Virus record (IMG/VR): IMGVR_UViG_3300008448_000038
Coordinates: 17,199-81,198 of that record
DNA from: a virus
Direction: 5' to 3' (one strand)
Length of the DNA: 64,000 nt
The stretch's first letter is position 1, and the number at the start of each line of letters is the position of its first letter. The position numbers were made by a program, and so were the translations under genes. Below are positions 8,910-18,900 of this stretch, in pieces. The notes beneath the pieces were generated by a model. That model was not told the DNA's origin and did no database searches. It saw nothing but the letters and a program-made list of their open reading frames with translations.

Positions 8910-9827
8910 ATGGCAACAAATCCATATTTCAGAGACAATTATTCTGGAGAGCAGAATGTTACAGAGTCCATCGTAATCGAAACGATTCGAATGATGGGCA
9001 AAAACTGCTTTTACATTCCAAGAGAATATAATAATATTTCTGTTCTTTATGGAGAAGATCCGCTTTCTACATTTACCAATAAAATTGAGATTGAGATGTA
9101 TCCAGCAACTGTCAATGGATTTGGTGGTGCAGGAGATTTGGCCTCAAGATTTGGTATTGAAGTAAAGGACGATGTTACTTTAGTTGTTTCAAAGAAAAGA
9201 TTTACAAAAGAAGTAACGGAAAGATTTAACACAATCACTCGCCCAAGAGAAGGTGATCTTATTTACTTTCCTTTATCTAAGACCTTCTTTGAAATAAATT
9301 TTGTTGAACACGAAACACCGTTCTATCAACTAGGTAAACTTTATACTTTCACATTATTCTGCGAAACTTTTGTCTTCTCCCACGAAGAATTCAATACAGA
9401 TTCGCCATTGGATACTATTATGGATCGTTCAAAGGAAACATACTCATTGTTTATCAATGAGGCTGGTGGTACTTTCATGAATGAGTTTACCATCGGTGAT
9501 AAACTATACCAGAACGGTTTCACCTTGGGTTCATCTCCAAAGACTGCTGCTATTGTGAATTACAATACCAGAGTGAAGCAACTTACACTATCTCCGATCA
9601 AGGGCACATTCGTATCTGGAGATATTGTGGTATCAAATGAATTTGGAATTACTGCTTCAATGACTGGTGCTACATCTTCCAATGTGGTTACCTACTTCAA
9701 TACAGAAACAGATAATATTTCTGACATTGACAATCCATTCGACATGCTTGTGCAAGATTATTACGCTGGAGTCACCCCAAGCTTAATCGACTATAGCGAA
9801 GATAATCCGTTTTCAGAGGGTATTTAA
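8910..9827 (+). CDS. 14: neck protein gp14
   Basis: 305 residues (T4 gp14 has 256). It begins N-P-Y-F-x-x-N-Y-S-G-E-Q-N-V-T-E-S-I-V-I-E and continues with G-K-N-C-F-Y-I-P-R-E, G-E-D-P-L-S-T-F and I-E-M-Y-P-A-T-V-N-G-F-G-G, the conserved N-terminal run of gp14 neck proteins in marine T4-like phages. A later V-S-K-K-R-F and E-G-D-L-I-Y-F-P pair is also typical. The C-terminal Thr/Gly-rich strand region may be a head-tail connector loop. It follows gp13 after 2 nt, and the gp16 ATG abuts its stop. Confidence 0.85.
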   Translation: MATNPYFRDNYSGEQNVTESIVIETIRMMGKNCFYIPREYNNISVLYGEDPLSTFTNKIEIEMYPATVNGFGGAGDLASRFGIEVKDDVTLVVSKKRFTKEVTERFNTITRPREGDLIYFPLSKTFFEINFVEHETPFYQLGKLYTFTLFCETFVFSHEEFNTDSPLDTIMDRSKETYSLFINEAGGTFMNEFTIGDKLYQNGFTLGSSPKTAAIVNYNTRVKQLTLSPIKGTFVSGDIVVSNEFGITASMTGATSSNVVTYFNTETDNISDIDNPFDMLVQDYYAGVTPSLIDYSEDNPFSEGI

Positions 9828-10244
9828 ATGTCTGATATAACAAATAAAGATCAACTCAATAATTTTCTAGAAATTACAACACCTAAAGCCTTGAAGCAAG
9901 AGTCTTCTATAATTAAGAAAAACGTAGAAGATGACTATGAATATGCCCGTGATAATATTAAAGAAATATTAGAAAAGGGCAAGATGGCTTTGGATGGCAT
10001 TCTTCAGGTTGCTCAGGACGGAGACTCCCCCAGAGCCTACGAAGTCGCTACAAACATGCTCAAGGCTCTTTCCGAGATCAATAAGGATCTCATGGATGTC
10101 CATGTCAAGGTAAAGGATAGCGAAAGAACAACCATCAAACAAACTAATAATGCCATTTTTGTGGGTTCTACTTTGGATCTTCAGGACATGATAAATAAAG
10201 AAAGAAGTTCAAAGAAAGCAATAATACAGGATAACAATGTTTGA
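9828..10244 (+). CDS. 16: terminase small subunit gp16
   Basis: 138 residues (T4 gp16 has 164). It is mostly helical, with a central D-Y-E-Y-A-R-D-N-I-K-E-I helix, A-L-D-G-I-L-Q-V-A-Q, and the family motif S-P-R-A-Y-E-V-A-T-N-M-L-K-A-L near residues 66-80. The central coiled-coil region forms the ring that regulates the gp17 packaging motor. The ATG follows the gp14 stop directly and the TAA overlaps the next ATG by 8 nt. Gene order here is 14-16-15-17, whereas T4 has 14-15-16-17, because the gp15 homologue lies after gp16. Confidence 0.8.
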   Translation: MSDITNKDQLNNFLEITTPKALKQESSIIKKNVEDDYEYARDNIKEILEKGKMALDGILQVAQDGDSPRAYEVATNMLKALSEINKDLMDVHVKVKDSERTTIKQTNNAIFVGSTLDLQDMINKERSSKKAIIQDNNV

Positions 10245-13200
10245 TTCATTTTATAACGATTGCATTAAAAAGAACACGATAGCGTTTGCTTCGTTATTTA
10301 ACAATATTTACGTCAATAGAGAAGATGCATCAGATTCTAAAAAAATCAAAGTGCCACTTGTTTATGGAGGCAAAGAAAAGTATGTAAGCCGTCTTCAGAA
10401 TCCTTCTAGTATTTCTGAAAAAGATAAGCTTCAAATAACTCTACCCATGATGAGTTTTGATATGTCTAATCTGCAATATGATACGCAGAGACATAGAAAT
10501 AAACTTGAATTTAATAAATTATTTTATCAGGAAGATGGAGAGACAAAGGCTAAGGTAAAAATTGGTGAATATCCCTGCCTTATGCAATTTAATCTTGCGA
10601 TTTATACTCGTAACATTGAAGAAAACTTTCAAATCATTGAGCAGATTGCGCCATACTTTACTCCAGAATACATTCTTACTCTAGATTTTGATAAGACTTT
10701 GACTAGAGGTATTGATGTTCCGATTAATCTAGTTGCATCAAAGATCGGAAATGACTACGAAGGTGGATTCGGTAATCGTAGAGCCGTAGTTAGTACTCTA
10801 CAATTTGTTATGCGTACCTATTTGTTCGGCCCTGAGCGAGAAGCGACTCCTATTCTCACAACGGATTTTAATCTCAACACTCAGGATAGCTTTTTGCAAT
10901 TCATCACAGATGTTCAAGTCAACGATGATTTGTATCTCAATAACCAATCAATAACTGTAACTTGGAGACAGGGTGGAATATTCCCAAGAAATCCAACTAT
11001 AGTTATTACAAATCTTTCCAATTATACTGAAGAAATTATTTATGATCCAGAATCCTTTGATGTAGGTGATGGAACAAATAGTGTTACATTTGCAATTCCA
11101 GCTTCAGCTCCATTGCTACAGCAACTTTATGTTAGAATATTTTTTGGAACAGTGTCAGACAATTCAACAGCGTTTGAAGTAAGATCAGCTGCTGGAAATA
11201 TTTCTTTACTAAGATTGGCTAATTTTGCCGGAACATCATTTAATGATTTGATGTCTTCTAATCATTACTATTTTACTCAGAGTGGTGTAACACAATTTAA
11301 TCGGGGTGATAATCTTGTCTTGGCTTATAATTATGGCTCATATGGTGATCTTAACATTAAAACACCCGGATTACTTGAATATTATCGTGCATTTGGTTTA
11401 ACATTCAGAGCAAATACAATTGACAATCCACAAATTCCATTTGGTAGTGTCATACACAATGGTATGTGGGCTGGCATAAGTTATGACCAGAATAGAGTTT
11501 TACCCTGTTTACCAATTTATATGCGCCCCGGAGGAAATGTAAATTTATATGCAAATCAAGGTGATGGTGTTTTCGGCACAACACAAGGCACATTGGCGAA
11601 TAGAAGAACTAGTGAAGATATGTTCCAAGCAACATATGGTTCGCAGGCTTATTACATCAATGGATTTTGGGGATGGAATGGTACAACAAGTATTATAAGT
11701 ATTGGATCATATCCATCAGCGGGTATTACAATCGAAGCAGGATATAGCGGATATATTGTAGATAAAAATAATCAAAATAGATATCCAGATACAGGTAAAT
11801 ATTCAACAGGCGTTACCCACTCTCAAGCTCAACCATCAATAAGAACGCTTTTTGATCCAACATTTACTCAGAAATTATATCCATCTAGAGGAGCTACTGG
11901 ATTAAGATCATGGGTTATTACTGCGTTTGGTAGTAACAACCCAGCCGCAATGTTATTTGATTCTGGTATTTTTGCTGGATCAACACTACCAAACTACCCA
12001 CCGTATAGTGGTATTGATTATCTTGATTCGTTTGATAAGATGCGTTTGCCAATTTATATGGATTGTTATAATTTAGTCCATAATGGTAATACATTTTTAG
12101 TACCTTCTCCGTTTACTCCAAATCTTGTTACTGATATGTTAGGTTTTACTGCTTATGCCGCAACGGGATTTACTGGAAGAGAAAATTATGCTGGTAAATT
12201 CGGAACTACTTATGTTGGTGGATGGAATAAATTATTCGATTTTGTTTATGCTGGAAAAAACATTAATGGAGTTACTTTTGTTCCACCTACTCCATGTGTA
12301 GATATTATTTTTAATGATCATGAATTGCGGTGGGGATTGGGTTTAGGAACAGATTCTTTATTATTGTGGAAATTAATGTTGTTAGTTGATGGATTAACAA
12401 CTGCATGGATTAATAAAGTAAAACAAGATCAATTCTGGCCGCAGCTTGAAGCAAAATATGCAGAATATCCGGGATTATCTTTTGATCGTATTTTTGATGG
12501 AATGAAAAATGCATTTCTTTATGCTACCAGTGGTCCACTAAGTAAAAAAGGAATTCATGGAGGAATTCAATTTCCAATAGACGCATTACCATTACAAGAA
12601 TTTTATGATAATGAATTTAAGAAATATTGGGGTGGTTTGCAAGAAACAACCGAACGCAGAAGTCCCGGATGTAAGTTTGCTCCTGTGCATGTTAATAGAC
12701 TTCCAAGAGTAAAATCTACTGGTAGATTCCATGATGTTACTGCTCAAAGCTTTTCACAAGGAGTGACTTTACCATATGAATTGATATATCACTATCCTTA
12801 CGGTTCTCCATATACTTATACTGATTTTCAAGCTAGGTATAGAAGAACTGGATATGCACCTACACCAGTAAACGCTATTACTTTTGCATTTGTGGAAAAC
12901 GCAATTATACCTCAAAATAATCCTACTCTTGCACAGGTAAATAATGCGTCTAACAAATTAGTTCCTTGGTTTACATCAGAAAATCTCGGTCAGACGGGAA
13001 CTACTTTTATCTGTGGTATTTCATACAATCCACAATATTTCGAAACAAGCAATTCAGTTCCTACAATTGGGGATGGAACATTAGTAACATTCTTTGGCGA
13101 GTATTATGATCCTACTCAAAGACCATTTGCGGGTACAAGACTATCCGAAAAATATGAGCCATTCCTCGCTATGAAGGATGAATCTAGAATTATTCGTGGA

Positions 13201-14292
13201 ATTATAGAAGAAAATATGAACCATGGAGTTTCTGGAATTTTTATTTATAACAATATCCAATTCAACAGAGTTTCATATCACATTCCTCACGGTTATGAGA
13301 ATAGTTGGTTTATGGATTTTATTCCATCTTCTGCTAATAATAATGCTGAAGGATTTACTTATACAGATCCAGCAATATTTTCAAAAACAAATTTTACAGC
13401 TAATCCAAGAACAAATCCAAATTATCAACCAATTAATTTTTATCACTCATATAATGAAAATATCTTTATATCGAAATTATTGACCAATTTACCCCTTAAC
13501 ATCCTCAATCAATCAGTTATTTTCCAAGGACCTATAACAAATGAAAATGATGGAAGTGCTGGTTACTATGGAATTCATCCTAAAACATGGAATAATTTCA
13601 AGTATAATGATGAAATACTTTTGAATCATATTTTGTGGGACATGGAAGTAGCAACTCATGGAAGAACATATGAATATCTTTCAAGTTCAGACGATATAAA
13701 CATTGCAGAGAGTTTACGGGTTGAAGTCGGAGGATTTAATATATCTAAATTGAATCCAGCACTATTAAGCAAAGTAAGATTGTTAGCTACAAACGCATCA
13801 GACCAAAATCTTATATTGCATAGAATAACCCTACCAATCCCATATATTTTAACTTCTGATTATGGAAGACCAGATCAAGACACTTATTATGATAATTGGT
13901 ATAATAATCATTTTGCCGAGAATGTTTTGGCAACAAGCGTTGATCCTCAAACAGGTAATACCCTTGATAATATCAACCTTATAACCACGGGAAATAGAGA
14001 TTTGGATTTTTATACTAAATCAGTAGTAACTGAAAGTAATGGAACCCACTCATGGAGAACTTTAAGAACAAATCCAAATATTAGAAGATTTAGTGTAAAT
14101 GTTTTTGCTGGCAATACACTGGTAGGCAATTTAATTCCAAGTAAATATTACCCCATGGGAGTTTGGCTAATAACAGATGAAGTTTCTATTCTCGCTGATG
14201 GAACCACATTCAACAATTACAATTTACGTTTTGAATATCAAGATGCTGGTCCAATGGCAGATGGAATTACTACTGCACCTTATAGAACATGA
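10237..14292 (+). CDS. 15: gp15-like tail terminator fused to a ~1,145-residue extension
   Basis: 1351 residues; T4 gp15 has only 272. Residues 1 to about 205 match gp15: F-Y-N-D-C near the start, L-F-N-N-I-Y-V-N-R, K-V-P-L-V-Y-G-G-K-E (T4 'RVPITYASKE'), L-P-M-M-S-F-D, F-N-L-A-I-Y-T-R-N, F-Q-I-I-E-Q-I-A-P-Y-F-T-P (T4 'FQIVEQILPYFQP') and an R-R-A-V-V-S-T-L-Q-F strand. gp15 caps the sheath and tail before head joining. The remainder is rich in Tyr, Asn, Gly and aromatic residues. Residues about 250-320 look like an Ig-like beta domain. Residues about 600-870 have the alternating strand-helix look of a large alpha/beta or TIM-barrel-like domain (I-I-F-N-D-H-E-L-R-W near 690). No homologue of the extension is recognised. 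No frameshift is seen. Confidence 0.75.
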   Translation: MFDSFYNDCIKKNTIAFASLFNNIYVNREDASDSKKIKVPLVYGGKEKYVSRLQNPSSISEKDKLQITLPMMSFDMSNLQYDTQRHRNKLEFNKLFYQEDGETKAKVKIGEYPCLMQFNLAIYTRNIEENFQIIEQIAPYFTPEYILTLDFDKTLTRGIDVPINLVASKIGNDYEGGFGNRRAVVSTLQFVMRTYLFGPEREATPILTTDFNLNTQDSFLQFITDVQVNDDLYLNNQSITVTWRQGGIFPRNPTIVITNLSNYTEEIIYDPESFDVGDGTNSVTFAIPASAPLLQQLYVRIFFGTVSDNSTAFEVRSAAGNISLLRLANFAGTSFNDLMSSNHYYFTQSGVTQFNRGDNLVLAYNYGSYGDLNIKTPGLLEYYRAFGLTFRANTIDNPQIPFGSVIHNGMWAGISYDQNRVLPCLPIYMRPGGNVNLYANQGDGVFGTTQGTLANRRTSEDMFQATYGSQAYYINGFWGWNGTTSIISIGSYPSAGITIEAGYSGYIVDKNNQNRYPDTGKYSTGVTHSQAQPSIRTLFDPTFTQKLYPSRGATGLRSWVITAFGSNNPAAMLFDSGIFAGSTLPNYPPYSGIDYLDSFDKMRLPIYMDCYNLVHNGNTFLVPSPFTPNLVTDMLGFTAYAATGFTGRENYAGKFGTTYVGGWNKLFDFVYAGKNINGVTFVPPTPCVDIIFNDHELRWGLGLGTDSLLLWKLMLLVDGLTTAWINKVKQDQFWPQLEAKYAEYPGLSFDRIFDGMKNAFLYATSGPLSKKGIHGGIQFPIDALPLQEFYDNEFKKYWGGLQETTERRSPGCKFAPVHVNRLPRVKSTGRFHDVTAQSFSQGVTLPYELIYHYPYGSPYTYTDFQARYRRTGYAPTPVNAITFAFVENAIIPQNNPTLAQVNNASNKLVPWFTSENLGQTGTTFICGISYNPQYFETSNSVPTIGDGTLVTFFGEYYDPTQRPFAGTRLSEKYEPFLAMKDESRIIRGIIEENMNHGVSGIFIYNNIQFNRVSYHIPHGYENSWFMDFIPSSANNNAEGFTYTDPAIFSKTNFTANPRTNPNYQPINFYHSYNENIFISKLLTNLPLNILNQSVIFQGPITNENDGSAGYYGIHPKTWNNFKYNDEILLNHILWDMEVATHGRTYEYLSSSDDINIAESLRVEVGGFNISKLNPALLSKVRLLATNASDQNLILHRITLPIPYILTSDYGRPDQDTYYDNWYNNHFAENVLATSVDPQTGNTLDNINLITTGNRDLDFYTKSVVTESNGTHSWRTLRTNPNIRRFSVNVFAGNTLVGNLIPSKYYPMGVWLITDEVSILADGTTFNNYNLRFEYQDAGPMADGITTAPYRT

Positions 14293-15926
14293 GCAAAAAA
14301 CATAAAGGTTATCTGGGTAATTCGAACCTCAAAGAGGCCGGAATCCATATTGATTATACCCCCGAGCAAGTTCAGGAGTATATTAAATGTGCCAAAGATC
14401 CCATTTATTTCATCAAGAATTATATCAAAATTGTCTCTCTTGATAAGGGTTTAGTGCCTTTTAATCTTTATGATTATCAGGAAGATATCGTTCAAAAAAT
14501 GCATGATAACAGATTTATCATCGCAAAACTTCCTCGCCAGTCGGGTAAGTCTACCACAATGGTATCATACATTCTACATTATATTCTGTTCAATCAGAGT
14601 ATGAATGTAGCTATTCTAGCCAATAAAGGATCTACTGCCAGAGAAATTTTAAGCAGACTTCAATTGGCATATGAATATCTTCCTAAATGGTTGCAGCAGG
14701 GCGTGGTGGAATGGAATAAAGGATCGTTAAAGTTAGAAAACGGATCTAAAATTATCGCATCAACTACCTCAGCCTCCGCGATTCGTGGTGGATCATTTAA
14801 CATGATCTTTTTGGACGAATTTGCTCACGTTCCAAATAATGTTGCCGAAGAATTCTTTAGTTCAGTATTCCCAACCGTAACATCAGGCCAAACAACAAAG
14901 GTATTGATGGTTAGTACTCCAAACGGTATGAACATGTTCTACCACTTCTGGAAGAATGCTATTAAGAAGGACGGGGAGCCGGGTAAGAACGAATATGTGC
15001 CCATTGAGGTCAACTGGAGGCAGATACCCCTGTATCCGGGTGGACCCATGAGAGGGGCTGAATGGCGGCAGCAAATGATCGATCAGACTAGCGAGATGCA
15101 GTTTGAAAGTGAATTTGAATGCTCATTCTTGGGTTCTTCAAATACCCTTATCTCGACATATAAACTCAATACGCTAGTTTATAATCAGCCATACGAACGC
15201 AGACCCGGGGGATTGAGTATTTACAAGCCACCAAATGAGGATGGAATTTACTTCTGCGTAGTAGATACTTCTAGAGGTCAGGGACATGACTATAGCGCAT
15301 TTGTAATCATTGACGGAAACACAAAGCCGTTTGAGGTAGTAGCGGTCTATAGAAACAATGTCATCTCCCCATTTGACTTTCCCATTGAGGTCTATAATGC
15401 CTGCACAGAGTATGGCAATGCCCATTGCTTGGTCGAAATCAACGATGTTGGTTCCCAAGTAACTGAGATTTTACATAGAGATTATGAGTATGAAAATTTG
15501 ATTTCGACTCAATACATGGGTAGGGCTGGTCAAAAAATTTCATTAGGATTCGGTAGGGGTCAAAAGCAATTTGGTGTTAGAACCAGCACTGCTCTTAAAA
15601 AGATCGGGTGTGCTGCCCTCAAGAATCTAGTTGAATGCGATAAACTGGTATTTTTTGATCAGGACATGGTTTCTGAGCTTTATACTTTTATTTCAAAGGC
15701 AAATTCTTATCAGGCTGATGATGGCTATAACGATGACTTAGTTATGTGCTTAGTATTATTTGGTTGGCTTACTAGACAAGTTTACTTTGAAGATTTGCTG
15801 GATTTAAAGAATAAGAAAATAATAAATACAGATGAACAACAACAAGAAAATCATATGTTCGTTGCAGATATGGATGACAGGGAAGAGATGAAATTTGGTG
15901 GCGACTTATGGTTTGAGGTAAAATAA
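14289..15926 (+). CDS. 17: terminase large subunit gp17
   Basis: 545 residues (T4 gp17 has 610). The N-terminal ATPase has a Walker A L-P-R-Q-S-G-K-S-T at 81-89 and a Walker B F-L-D-E-F-A-H at 174-180, with D176 and catalytic E177. A coupling-type S-T-P-N-G follows near 209. The C-terminal RNase-H-like nuclease has D-T-S-R-G-Q-G-H-D-Y-S-A-F starting at D326, V-E-I-N-D near 382 and an acidic D-D-G-Y-N-D-D-L-V-M near the end. It cuts concatemers and drives DNA into the prohead through the portal. The ATG overlaps the stop of the giant gp15 gene by 4 nt, and the next ATG abuts its stop. Confidence 0.95.
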   Translation: MSKKHKGYLGNSNLKEAGIHIDYTPEQVQEYIKCAKDPIYFIKNYIKIVSLDKGLVPFNLYDYQEDIVQKMHDNRFIIAKLPRQSGKSTTMVSYILHYILFNQSMNVAILANKGSTAREILSRLQLAYEYLPKWLQQGVVEWNKGSLKLENGSKIIASTTSASAIRGGSFNMIFLDEFAHVPNNVAEEFFSSVFPTVTSGQTTKVLMVSTPNGMNMFYHFWKNAIKKDGEPGKNEYVPIEVNWRQIPLYPGGPMRGAEWRQQMIDQTSEMQFESEFECSFLGSSNTLISTYKLNTLVYNQPYERRPGGLSIYKPPNEDGIYFCVVDTSRGQGHDYSAFVIIDGNTKPFEVVAVYRNNVISPFDFPIEVYNACTEYGNAHCLVEINDVGSQVTEILHRDYEYENLISTQYMGRAGQKISLGFGRGQKQFGVRTSTALKKIGCAALKNLVECDKLVFFDQDMVSELYTFISKANSYQADDGYNDDLVMCLVLFGWLTRQVYFEDLLDLKNKKIINTDEQQQENHMFVADMDDREEMKFGGDLWFEVK

Positions 15927-18900
15927 ATGGCTGAATTAACACACTCTCATAATATTAGCGGAACTCTTATAGGCCTGACTCCCGGAAGTGCCCCTTTAAC
16001 TGTCGGTTTAACCTTTTCTGTTGATGGTGTGTCTTTTTCTTCAGTTATTTTTGACATTCTTATCTCAAATGCCACGTTTGATTTTTCTATTCCTTACACT
16101 TCTATTGATGATTTAAGGGCAGATAATGTTTCTTCAGAATTTGTGGTAGCAAATAATTCAAATGGACTTGTTGTCAGTAATACTGGTACTACATGGAACC
16201 ATTTTATTGGAATTACATTATTTTCACCTCAATCAAATGTATTTAATGGTGGACTTGCCAATCAAATACTTAATCAAGATTTACATTATCGATCAAGAAA
16301 TACATTTACTTTAAAATATGGAGCATTTGGTCAAACTGGATCTGGTGCAATAGGTGAAGTAGCATCATCAACTAGGGGCGAAACGCTTTCATTTAGACCA
16401 TTTAATATTGTTTCGGCTACAAATGGAGTTGCAGGATCCACCCTCGGATTAACTTTAGAATCTGCTAATATTCAAAGATATTATGTTGGTATAGGAACTG
16501 GAGCAACTTTTTATGGTATTGTTTCATTACTTGGGTGTACTAATAATATTTCTTTAAATTCTTCTAATTTAACATCTACACAAATTTCAGAAATAAATGC
16601 TGATTATTTAGATCCTAATATTTCTGGAAGCGATGCAAAATTTAATACTCTTCGAAGAATCGTTGATACTTCTGGTGCAACAATATTCAATACTTCTTTT
16701 ACAGAATTTGTAGTTCCAAAACATATTCCGACTGGAAGTTATTATTTAATGCCAATTCCAAATTCATTTTTTGGATTACCAGTATTTTCTTCTGATGAAC
16801 CCCTTACTAATGTTTCGGCAAATTTAATTACTTTACCACAAACAAATATTAATATTACAAATAATATTTCTTCTGGGTTAACTGGAGTTTATAGTTTATC
16901 TTCCGGTGTGACCCATTTTACAAATCCGTTTTCATCAAGAGTACCTATTTTATCTAAAGGCTTTTCTAATGTAGATTTTGCCGATAAAACTTTATCGGTT
17001 TTTGATCCAATAACATTTAATTTGGTAGCAACACCATATGGTATTACGAACAATTTAACAGGAAATACATTTCACAAATTAGATTATGGTTTTAACACTA
17101 GAGGTACAACATTATATGGAGGTGGTGCTGTTAGTAATATTTCATTCATACCACCATTATTTGGGTTTATTCCTCTGGGATTAACAGTTGGAAACACTTT
17201 AACTGTATTATTAGATGGTGTAACTTTTTACGAAAAAGTTTATAATCCATACAATATTATTTTTAATACAGATACTGTGGCTCATTTTTATACAACTGAT
17301 TCACAAATAGCTACCAATAAAAGATTTTTTAGATTAATAAACGAATCTGGTGATTTATCTGCTAGAAGAAATTTAAATCATATCAACAGAGCTTTTTATA
17401 GAGTAGATTTTAATACTCATTCCAACCCGTGGGGATTTACCGGATTTACTTTTGGTCAGGGATCTACACAAAGTGAATTAAAAGTATTTTATGGCAATCC
17501 AGCAAATGGTATATCATTTATTTTACCAATAAATACAGGTTCTCCCGCAGATTTTTATTCATTGACCGGAGATGACGTTTTTATTCCAATTCAGGGTACC
17601 GCTAGCGGGTCTACGCTAGTGCCCGGAAATTCTGTTGAAATACACTATCAAAATAGACCACTTGGATATTTAGAAAAATTAAATTTATATGATGCATCTG
17701 GTAATTTTGCTTTAGGAATTACTATTGCTGATAACAGAACATTTATTCCTAGAAATACAACTGAAATAGGATTTATAAGAAAAACTTTTGATCAATCAAA
17801 TATTGAAACCTTTGTTGTTCCAAATTTAAATAGTGTTGGATCTACAGGAACTGCAAGAATTTCATTTACAAGAGGGGATGGTATAAGTTTTGAATTTGGC
17901 TCAACTCCGATTACAACTCCATTTAGAACATTTTCACCTATTCATACAGTAGGAAATATTTCTGGACTGACGTTAATAGCAACTGGTGTCACACAACAAC
18001 AAGGCAATCCAGTAAACTTTACGAGATTTATTGCTCCCGCTGTTGATTTAATGAGAATAACTGTAAATCACGGTCTAACAAATCTTGAGTCTGGAATAGT
18101 TGGAAGAAATAATATCCATAGCAGATATTATATGCAATCAAACGTAGATAATTTTTTACCAGATGGTACGTTCTATACAGGCTATCTGAGTTTTATAATT
18201 GATTCTGTTGGTCCAGAAAATGTTGTAAATAATAGTATTAATGTTACAAATCGAACTTTACGCTCTTTTAGAGAATCGGCTTTAGAACGTGCTAATACTT
18301 TAAATACTATAAATGGTATTTCTTTAAGTATTCCTTTGAGGAATTTTGAAGGAGTTATTACTGAAGGTTGGCCATTCGATACAATTGAGGGTAATAGTTC
18401 ATTAACTCAATTGATGAACTATTTTAATGGTCCCCCCTTGACCGAGGCTCAATTATCAGCAGTTTTTGACGACTTTAACTATCCTCAATATGATACTGGT
18501 TTTACACTTATGTTTGATCAGGGTGACAATCCACCAGAGACTTTCAATGGGGGAGAATGGGTTCTTGCTAATCCCGGATCGTTTTTAAGATATTCCGGCG
18601 GTAGTACCTTCTTCCCATCAACCGCATTTAGTTTTGCCGATACTACAATTAGTTTCCCTCATTATATTTTCTATGATTATAGAATTACAGGTGTAACGTT
18701 ATCATCAACATCTTCAATACAAGCACAGCAATCACTAACAACGACAATAACTGTAAAAGATTTGCCACACTCATCAATTTTTGATGGGTTACGATTATCG
18801 GTTCTAAATGGGGCTTCTGAACTATTTACCAAAAATTTATTATACTCAACTTCTAGTACCAATGACTATAGAATACCGGGTTACTCAGGTCTGGGTATTA

